Shown piece after piece: positions 5,196-11,530 of a stretch of 15,676 bases of DNA (position 1 is the stretch's first letter; each line of letters starts with the position of its first letter). The position numbers and the translations under genes were made by a program. The DNA is from Pseudomonadota bacterium. Its GTDB lineage: Bacteria > Pseudomonadota > Alphaproteobacteria > Caulobacterales > Caulobacteraceae. The notes under the pieces are model-generated. The model was not told the DNA's origin and searched no databases. It worked only from the letters and a program-made list of their open reading frames with translations. The DNA is taken from contig JAEXKM010000178.1 of NCBI GenBank assembly GCA_023445705.1, positions 1 to 15,676 on the forward strand. The letters run 5' to 3'.

Positions 5196-6524
5196 ATGAC
5201 GGCGGGCGTCCAGGCGCGTGTGTTGATCGTCGCGAAGGACGACGCCCTGATCGGGCCGCTGGCTGAAGGGCTGGACCGGCTCGGCTGGCGAACCGTCACT
5301 GCGCGTGGTCCGTACGCGGCGCTGACGGCGCTGGCGGACATGAAGGTCGAGGCCGCGATCATCGATCTTGCGACCGGCGGCCCGGAAGCACTGAGCATGG
5401 CCGAGCGGCTGAAGTCGGGCTGCGCGCCCCGCCGGCTGCCCGTCATCGCCATCGGCGATCCTGGGCCGGAGCTGGAGCCCTACGGCTTCGACCTAGTGCT
5501 GGCCGGACCGGCGCACCCGGCCCAGGTGGCGGCCCGGCTGGAGACCCTGGTCCGCACCGCGATCGAGGAGGAGGAGTTCGAGCTGCGGCTGGAAACCTTC
5601 GCCGAGCACGGCCGGCGGCTGGAGCCGCCCATCCCCGAGAGCACCCCGTATCACGTGCTCGCCATCGGCGAGCCTGCCCCGCAGTTCCTGGCCCTGTCCA
5701 ACGCCCTGACCCGGTCGGGCGCCGAGGTGGTGGGTGCGTTCACCGCCTACACCGCCTTTGACTACCTGCATGAACGCCCGTTCGACGCCGTCGTCCTGTG
5801 GGGCGGCGACACCACGCAGGAAGCGCTCTCCATCGCGGCAGGCATGCGGCGGAACACCCGGCTCTATCACACGCCGGCCCTGCTCTATCTGCGTGAAGAA
5901 ACTTACGTCACCCAGTCGGAAGCCTATCATCGGGGGGTTTCGGACGTCGCGTCGCCGGAGACCGCCGAGGGCGAGACCGCGCGACGGATCCTGGAACTGG
6001 CGCGCAGCAACCGGCGTCAGATCGCCGTGCGGCGCGCCCTGGAGAACGCTCGGGATTCCGGTCTAATGGATCCGACGACCGGGCTCTTCACCCGTGACCT
6101 ATTCGCCCGCCACATCGCGCGACTGGCCCAGAGCTCGCGGGCCCGGGGACGCCAGCTATCGGTGTGCGTCCTGAAGGTTGCCGACCGCTCCGACGTCGTC
6201 GCGGCGCGGACCGAGGGCTGGCTGGACAAGGCCATCCCGCAGATCGGCTCGATGATCGGCCGGCTGGTGCGCGCCGAGGACACCGCCGCTCGGCTAAGCC
6301 AGGAGGTGTTCGCCCTCGCCCTGCCCTCCACGGGCAAGGCCGCCGCGCGGGCGGCGGGCGAGCGTATTGCAGCCGTCATCGGCTGCACCGCCTTCGAGGC
6401 GGGCCAGGGCAAGCCGCCGTTCGTGGTCGAATTCGACATCGGGGTCGCCGAAGTCGGCGCCGACGAGCCGATCGGCAAGGCGCTTGAGGAGGCTGCGGCC
6501 GAGGCCCAGCGCAAGGTCGGATGA
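5196..6524 (+). CDS. popA: PopA-like c-di-GMP effector (REC-REC-degenerate GGDEF)
   Basis: A 442-residue protein with PleD-like layout. REC1 spans about 7-122: possible phosphoacceptor Asp57 in IIDLAT, but the acidic pocket reads AKDD and the conserved lysine position is Gly104. REC2 spans about 152-270 and has no phosphoacceptor (FDAVVLWGGD). The GGDEF domain, about 289-440, opens with LMDPTTGLFTRDLF. Where an active cyclase has GG(D/E)EF it has SQEVF (368-372), so synthesis of c-di-GMP is not expected. The inhibitory-site motif RxxD is intact as Arg359-Ala-Glu-Asp362 at the normal spacing, so c-di-GMP binding is. This is the signature of Caulobacter PopA, which binds c-di-GMP and helps deliver CtrA to ClpXP at the cell pole. 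The start is uncertain: ATG 5196 has AAGGA but too close, and ATG 5157 adds 13 residues without a ribosome site. Its stop overlaps the next start. Confidence 0.82.
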   Translation: MTAGVQARVLIVAKDDALIGPLAEGLDRLGWRTVTARGPYAALTALADMKVEAAIIDLATGGPEALSMAERLKSGCAPRRLPVIAIGDPGPELEPYGFDLVLAGPAHPAQVAARLETLVRTAIEEEEFELRLETFAEHGRRLEPPIPESTPYHVLAIGEPAPQFLALSNALTRSGAEVVGAFTAYTAFDYLHERPFDAVVLWGGDTTQEALSIAAGMRRNTRLYHTPALLYLREETYVTQSEAYHRGVSDVASPETAEGETARRILELARSNRRQIAVRRALENARDSGLMDPTTGLFTRDLFARHIARLAQSSRARGRQLSVCVLKVADRSDVVAARTEGWLDKAIPQIGSMIGRLVRAEDTAARLSQEVFALALPSTGKAAARAAGERIAAVIGCTAFEAGQGKPPFVVEFDIGVAEVGADEPIGKALEEAAAEAQRKVG

Positions 6525-7033
6525 ACGGCCTCGGCGAACCGCAAGGAGCCTGGGCCTACGTCGCTCCGGCGATCGCGGTGGGCTTGATCGTCCTGCGTGG
6601 CGTCAGGGCGCGCCGGTTACGGGTCGAACGCATGTGGATCATGCCGGCGCTGGTGCTGACTGCGGTTGGCGTGACCCTGGGACTTCAGCCGCCGCACAGG
6701 TTCTCCGTCCTGGTCATCGAGGTGTTCGCCCTTGGGGTGGGCCTCGGCCTTGGCTGGTGGCGGGGCCGGACCACGAACATCACCATCGACCCGGCCAGGC
6801 ACGACCTCACCAGCCGCCCGTCGCCGATCGGCATGGCGCTGATCGCCGGCCTATTCCTGGTTCGCTTCGCCCTGAAGGACTACGCCGCGGGGCACGCCCG
6901 CGAACTGCACGTCGGCGCCGCGGACATCGCCGAGGTCTTCCTGCTGATGGCGGCGGGCCTGATCTGCGCGCAGCGCCTGGAGATGTGGATCAGGGCGCGC
7001 CGCATCTTGCAGCAGGCAAGATCTGCGCCCTGA
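6521..7033 (+). CDS. Small polytopic membrane protein, CcdC/DUF1453-like
   Basis: A 170-residue protein with about five hydrophobic segments (residues 12-26, 38-55, 61-80, 101-117 and 132-151), hence an integral inner-membrane protein. The basic loop VRARRLRVERMW after helix 1 and the segment GLGWWRGRTTNITIDPARHDLTSRP between helices 3 and 4 resemble CcdC-like/DUF1453 proteins, whose function is poorly known; that match is from memory of the family pattern and is tentative. Its ATG overlaps the stop of the popA-like gene as ATGA, so the two are translationally coupled and probably co-expressed. Its stop codon abuts the stop of convergent mfd with no base between. A role linked to PopA or c-di-GMP at the membrane is only a guess from position. 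Confidence 0.8.
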   Translation: MNGLGEPQGAWAYVAPAIAVGLIVLRGVRARRLRVERMWIMPALVLTAVGVTLGLQPPHRFSVLVIEVFALGVGLGLGWWRGRTTNITIDPARHDLTSRPSPIGMALIAGLFLVRFALKDYAAGHARELHVGAADIAEVFLLMAAGLICAQRLEMWIRARRILQQARSAP

Positions 7034-10000
7034 TCAGGCGGCGAGCTTGGAGAGCTCGGTCAGGATGCGTTCGGCCGCGCCCAGGCGCTGCTCGGGCGTC
7101 TCCCACTCGCCCTTGACCACGACCTTGTGGTCCGGACGGATCTTCCAAGCGACCTGGTTCTTCTGAACGAAGCCAACCAGGCCCATGGGGTTCTTGAACT
7201 CATCACCCCGGAAGGTGACGACCGCGCCCTTCGGGCCCACGTCGATCTTCGCGACATTCGCCTCGCGGCACATGCCCTTGATGGCCACGACCTTCAGAAG
7301 TTGGCCAGCCTCGGCCGGAAGCGGGCCGAAGCGGTCGATCATCTCGGCGGCCAGCGCCTCGCGGTCGGTCGATTTCTCGGCGTCGGACAGGCGGCGATAG
7401 AGCGAGAGTCGGACGTTCAGATCGGGAACGTAGTCTTCGGGGATCAGCACCGCCGCGCCGGTGTTGATCTGCGGCGACCAGCCACGATCGGCCGCTTCGC
7501 CCTTGCCCGCCAGTTCCTTGAGCTCGTTGACGGCGTCTTCCAGCATCTGCTGGTAAAGCTCGACCCCGATTTCCCGGATGTGACCCGACTGTTCTTCGCC
7601 CAGCAGGTTGCCGCCGCCGCGTTGGTCTAGGTCGTGGCTCGCGAGCTGGAAACCAGCGCCCAGACTGTCGAGGGACTGCAGGACCTTCAGGCGACGCTCG
7701 GCCGAGAGGGTGATCTGCTTCTCGGCAGGCGTCGTCAGATAGGCATAGGCCCGCGCCTTGGCCCGGCCGACACGGCCGCGAAGCTGGTACATCTGGGCCA
7801 GACCGAACATGTCGGCCCGATGCAGGATCATGGTGTTGGCCGTCGGGATGTCGAGGCCGCTCTCGACGATGGTCGTCGACAGCAGCACGTCATACTGCCC
7901 CTCGTAGAAGGCGCTCATCACCTCCTCGAGCTGGGTCGGGGCCATCTGGCCATGACCGACCACGAATTTCACCTCGGGGACCTGTTCGCGCAGGAATTTC
8001 TGCAGATCGGGCAGGTCGCTGATCCGCGGGGCGACGTAGTAGGCCTGTCCGCCGCGATACTTCTCGCGCAGCAACGCCTCGCGGACGACCACAGGGTCGA
8101 AAGGCGTGATGTAGGTCCGCACGGCCAGGCGATCGACCGGCGGCGTGGCGATGATCGACATCTCCCGGATGCCCGACAGTGACATCTGCAAGGTGCGCGG
8201 GATCGGCGTCGCCGTCAGGGTCAGCATGTGCACGTCGGCGCGAAGCTCCTTGAGCTTCTCCTTGTGCTTGACCCCGAAGTGCTGCTCCTCGTCGACGATG
8301 ACGAGGCCAAGGTTGTTGAAGGAGACCTGTTTCGACAGCACCGCGTGGGTTCCGACGATGATCTCGACCTCGCCGTTCTTCAGCGCCTCGCGGGTTTCGC
8401 TCGCCTCCTTGGCGGGAACCAGGCGCGAGAGCCGGCGGACTTTCACCGGCCAGCCCTGGAAGCGCTCGGAGAAGGTCTTGTAGTGCTGACGCGCCAGGAG
8501 CGTCGTCGGCGCGACGACAGCCACCTGCTGGCCGCTCATGGCGACCACGAAGGCGCCGCGGAGAGCGACCTCGGTCTTGCCAAACCCGACATCGCCGCAG
8601 ATGAGGCGGTCCATCGGCCGGCCAGCGCCGAGATCCTCCAGCACGTCGCCGATGGCGTTGAGCTGATCTTCGGTCTCTTCGTAGGGGAAGCGGGCGCAGA
8701 ACTCGTCGAAGACGCCATGCGGCGGAACGACGGCTTCGGTCTCCTTGGTGGCCCGCTCCGCGGCGATGCGGATGAGGCCCATGGCCATCTCACGCAGGCG
8801 CTCTTTGGCCTTGGCTTTCCGAGCTTGCCAGGCCGCGCCGCCCAGACGGTCGAGCTGGACGCCCTCGCCATCGCTGCCGTAGCGGGTGAGCAGGTCGATG
8901 TTTTCGACCGGCAGATAGAGCTTGGCCTCGCCGCCGTATTGCAGTTCCAAGCAGTCGTGCGGCGCGCCCTGGACGTCGAGGGTCTTCAGGCCCTCATAGC
9001 GGCCGATGCCGTGGTCGATGTGGACGACGAGGTCGCCGGGCGTTAGCGCGGAAGCCTCGGCAAGGAAGTTCGACGCCCGCCGGCGACGGCGCGGACGCGC
9101 CAGGCGATCGCCGAGGATGTCGGTTTCCGAGATGACGGCGAGCTTGTCAGTCTCAAACCCGGAATCCAGCGGCAGCACGACGCGCTGGAAAATCTTCGGG
9201 TCGGCGGACCGCGCCGCATCCCAGTAAGGCGCGAGCGAGATATTCTTGAGGCCGTGATCGGCCAGCATCGAGCCGAGACGGTCCGAGGAGCCTTCGGACC
9301 AAGAGGCGAAGAGAACCCGCTTGCCCTCGCCGACCAGGCGGCGGGCGTGATCGGCCGTGGCCTCGAACAGGTTCACCGAGTCCTGCTGCCGCTCGGCGGT
9401 GAAGGTGCGGCCCTGGCGAGCGCCCATATCGATGACGGTCTCGCCCTCGACCTCCTGGAAGGCGGAGAAGCGGCGGGTCGCGCGGACAGCCAAACGTTCG
9501 CGATATTCGTCGGCGTCCATGTAGAGACGCGCCGGCTCGAGCGGGCGGTAGTGAACCTTGCGATCCGTCTGGTTTCGGGCGTCGTAGGCGTCGGCGATCA
9601 TCGCTAGCCGTTCGTCGCGTGCGGCGTCGGCGAGATGATCCAGGGCGATCAGGGTGTCGGACGGCAGGTAGTCCAGCAACGTCGCCATATCCGGGTAGAA
9701 CAGGGGGAGCCAGTGCTCCATGCCCGCGCGCCGGCCGCCTTCGCTGACCGTGTCGTAGAGCGGATCGCCGCCAGGCGCGCCGAACGCTTCCACATAACCT
9801 CGGCGGAAACGGGCGACGGCGTCCTTGTCGAGTAGCGCCTCGCTGACCGGTAGGAGCGAGACCTCTTTGAGTTGGCGCGTCGAGCGCTGTGTCTCGGGAT
9901 CGAAGCCCCGGATCGACTCCAGCGTGTCGCCGAACAGATCCAGGCGGACCGGCTCGTCCGCGCTCGGCGGGAAGACGTCGATGACGCCGCCGCGGATCGC

Positions 10001-10522
10001 GAACTCGCCGCGCTCGGATACGGTCGAGGCGCGGCTATAGCCGTTGATCGCAAAGTAGCGCTCAAGATCGGCGATCTCGACGACGTTTCCCACCTTGGCC
10101 GAATAGGCAGCGCCCTCCACCGCGGACTTGGGCGGTACGCGCTGAAGAAGCGCAGGAACCGTCGTCACCAGCAAAGCCGGCTTCTTCGAATCGAAACCCT
10201 GGGCCAGCCGGGCCAGGGCCGTCATCCGCTCGGCGGCTACGCCCGGCGAGGGACCAATGCGGTCGTAGGGCAGGCAATCCCATGAGGGAAAGCGGACCAC
10301 CTCAACACTGGAAGCAAAGAACCGGAAGGCGTCGACGAAGGCCGAAAGACGTGAACCATCCCGCGCGACAAAGACAGAAAGCCCGCCGCGCGCCTTGACG
10401 ATGTCGGACAGGACGAGCGCGTCAAACCCTTCCGGCGCGCCGACCAGATCCAGTCGGCCGGGGTCCTGGGCGATACGCCGGGTCTCCGCCGCCGTCGGGG
10501 CGCGGAAGCCGTCAGCCGCCAT
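7034..10522 (-). CDS. mfd: Transcription-repair coupling factor Mfd
   Basis: A 1162-residue protein, full length for Mfd, which removes RNA polymerase stalled at DNA lesions and recruits UvrA. The N-terminal UvrB-like modules fill about 1-350 (FPSWDCLPYDRIGPSPG, AIRGGVIDVFPP). The RNA polymerase-interacting CarD-like domain starts near 493 (LTPGDLVVHIDHGIGRYEG). The superfamily 2 motor follows: Walker A GDVGFGKT (643-650, Lys649), Walker B DEEQHFG (from Asp744), motif III TLTATPIPRTL, and motif VI RGRVGR (915-920). The TRCF C-terminal domain occupies about 1025-1125. An arginine cluster (PRRRRRAS) precedes the polymerase-binding domain. The start codon lies inside the 3' end of sdhE with a strong GGAGGAC ribosome site 5 bases upstream, so sdhE and mfd form one transcription unit. 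No frameshift is seen. Confidence 0.97.
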   Translation of the reverse strand: MAADGFRAPTAAETRRIAQDPGRLDLVGAPEGFDALVLSDIVKARGGLSVFVARDGSRLSAFVDAFRFFASSVEVVRFPSWDCLPYDRIGPSPGVAAERMTALARLAQGFDSKKPALLVTTVPALLQRVPPKSAVEGAAYSAKVGNVVEIADLERYFAINGYSRASTVSERGEFAIRGGVIDVFPPSADEPVRLDLFGDTLESIRGFDPETQRSTRQLKEVSLLPVSEALLDKDAVARFRRGYVEAFGAPGGDPLYDTVSEGGRRAGMEHWLPLFYPDMATLLDYLPSDTLIALDHLADAARDERLAMIADAYDARNQTDRKVHYRPLEPARLYMDADEYRERLAVRATRRFSAFQEVEGETVIDMGARQGRTFTAERQQDSVNLFEATADHARRLVGEGKRVLFASWSEGSSDRLGSMLADHGLKNISLAPYWDAARSADPKIFQRVVLPLDSGFETDKLAVISETDILGDRLARPRRRRRASNFLAEASALTPGDLVVHIDHGIGRYEGLKTLDVQGAPHDCLELQYGGEAKLYLPVENIDLLTRYGSDGEGVQLDRLGGAAWQARKAKAKERLREMAMGLIRIAAERATKETEAVVPPHGVFDEFCARFPYEETEDQLNAIGDVLEDLGAGRPMDRLICGDVGFGKTEVALRGAFVVAMSGQQVAVVAPTTLLARQHYKTFSERFQGWPVKVRRLSRLVPAKEASETREALKNGEVEIIVGTHAVLSKQVSFNNLGLVIVDEEQHFGVKHKEKLKELRADVHMLTLTATPIPRTLQMSLSGIREMSIIATPPVDRLAVRTYITPFDPVVVREALLREKYRGGQAYYVAPRISDLPDLQKFLREQVPEVKFVVGHGQMAPTQLEEVMSAFYEGQYDVLLSTTIVESGLDIPTANTMILHRADMFGLAQMYQLRGRVGRAKARAYAYLTTPAEKQITLSAERRLKVLQSLDSLGAGFQLASHDLDQRGGGNLLGEEQSGHIREIGVELYQQMLEDAVNELKELAGKGEAADRGWSPQINTGAAVLIPEDYVPDLNVRLSLYRRLSDAEKSTDREALAAEMIDRFGPLPAEAGQLLKVVAIKGMCREANVAKIDVGPKGAVVTFRGDEFKNPMGLVGFVQKNQVAWKIRPDHKVVVKGEWETPEQRLGAAERILTELSKLAA

Positions 10523-10802
10523 GCGGTCCTCCGCGAGCCTCGAAAGCTTCGAAGCGGAACTGCTTGATCATGCGCATAATTTCCCCGTCGTGCTCAGTCG
10601 GGGTGGGCGTCCGCTCCACGATCCACTCGTAGAGATCCTGGTCAGGCTGTTCCAGCAACGCCTCGAAGGCGTCCAGCAGCTCGGGCGTGAGATTCGGCCC
10701 ATGGGTATCCGCGAACGGCCCCAGGATGAGATCCGCTTCCCGGAAGCCCCGGTGCCAGGCCCGGAACTTCAAACGCTTCAATCGTGTGTCGTCGGTGCTC
10801 AT
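10512..10802 (-). CDS. sdhE: Succinate dehydrogenase assembly factor SdhE (FAD assembly factor)
   Basis: A 96-residue member of the SdhE/YgfY/Sdh5 family, which promotes covalent attachment of FAD to the SdhA flavoprotein. The family motif RGxxE is present as Arg18-Gly-Phe-Arg-Glu22 (AWHRGFREADLILGPF), followed by LLDAFEALLEQPDQDLYEWI, the conserved helical region. The basic N-terminus (RLKRLKFRAW) is also typical. The last 11 bp overlap the start of mfd, which implies coupling of a respiratory assembly factor to a repair gene. Only 48 bp separate it from the lipoprotein gene upstream on the same strand. A TATATC hexamer (10815-10820, minus strand) 12 bases before the ATG could be a -10 box giving a very short leader; no clear Shine-Dalgarno is visible. 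Confidence 0.92.
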   Translation of the reverse strand: MSTDDTRLKRLKFRAWHRGFREADLILGPFADTHGPNLTPELLDAFEALLEQPDQDLYEWIVERTPTPTEHDGEIMRMIKQFRFEAFEARGGPHGG

Positions 10803-10850
10803 GACGGAGCGGCCGATATAGGCCGCCCCGCCCGCTCACGCCAGGGGAGA

Positions 10851-11453
10851 TCAGCCCCAATCGCCTCCGCGCCAGGTGAAAGCGACGTTGTTGAAGGGCG
10901 TATCGCCCACCTGCAGCGCGCCCGCGGCGACGGTTTCACCGTTCTTGCCCTTGGCCGACTTGGATTTCTTGAGCATCGCCGGGTCGATCTTCGCGTCCAG
11001 GCGAACCTCCCCGAGCTTGGGATGGCTGCCGACCAGGCGGACGTGGTCATCGCTGACCAAATAGGCCGTTGGCAGCACCTTGAGCTTCACCGAATAGACT
11101 GTGTTGCCTAGGGCGTTCACTCGCGACGGACTGGTGACGTCGACGAATTCGAGCATGACCGGGGCGTAGGTCTTGGTCCGCTGGCCGCTCTCCCAGTCGT
11201 TGAAGCCCTGCTGCCCAGCGATGTGCAAGTGATCCAGCCGGTAGTGACCAATCTTCACTTCGTTGGCCGGCAGGTAGTAGCCGAACTGCTCATCGCCCTT
11301 CGGGCGAGTCAGGCCGGTGAAGCTCGGGTCCGCCGGCACGGCGGGCGGCGCGACCGGCGCCGTCCCCGCGCTGGCTGTCTTGGTGTCTTCGACGGATTGG
11401 CTGCAACCGGCAAGCAAGGCGACACATGCCGCCACTAAGAGCGTCTTACGCAT
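10851..11453 (-). CDS. Uncharacterised lipoprotein
   Basis: A 200-residue secreted protein. The N-terminus MRKTLLVAACVALLAGCSQS is a lipoprotein signal peptide with lipobox LAGC (Cys17); Ser at +2 argues for sorting to the outer membrane by the Lol rule. An Ala/Pro-rich linker (TASAGTAPVAPPAVPADP) follows, then a globular region without a motif I recognise, rich in beta-prone segments (HYRLDHLHIAG, YAPVMLEFVDVTSP, VYSVKLKVLPTAYLVSDDHV) and a Lys/Ser patch (LKKSKSAKGKNG). I cannot assign a function. The start at 11453 was chosen because it places the signal peptide at the N-terminus and has GGGGGGA 7 bases upstream; an upstream in-frame ATG at 11489 would add 12 non-signal residues. It diverges from recG across 77 bp and may be co-transcribed with sdhE and mfd. 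Confidence 0.82.
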   Translation of the reverse strand: MRKTLLVAACVALLAGCSQSVEDTKTASAGTAPVAPPAVPADPSFTGLTRPKGDEQFGYYLPANEVKIGHYRLDHLHIAGQQGFNDWESGQRTKTYAPVMLEFVDVTSPSRVNALGNTVYSVKLKVLPTAYLVSDDHVRLVGSHPKLGEVRLDAKIDPAMLKKSKSAKGKNGETVAAGALQVGDTPFNNVAFTWRGGDWG

Positions 11454-11517
11454 CAGTTTCCCCCCACAGGATTTGTGGAAGTTCAACATGGGTCGGGCGA
11501 GGTGTCCATGGTCGCGC

Positions 11518-11523
11518 TATGTT
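11518..11523 (+). promoter_or_regulatory. Possible -10 box for a leaderless recG transcript
   Basis: TATGTT lies exactly 7 bp before the chosen recG ATG (11531), so transcription would begin at about the A of ATG. No Shine-Dalgarno precedes recG, which fits leaderless initiation, known to be common in Caulobacter. No convincing -35 element is seen at the right spacing, so the call is weak. Confidence 0.25.
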
Positions 11524-11530
11524 CCGCGCC

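Noticed and set aside
5196..6524. Calling the REC-REC-GGDEF protein PleD, an active diguanylate cyclase
   Set aside because: The catalytic GG(D/E)EF is SQEVF and the receiver sites are degenerate, which does not fit an active phospho-activated cyclase.
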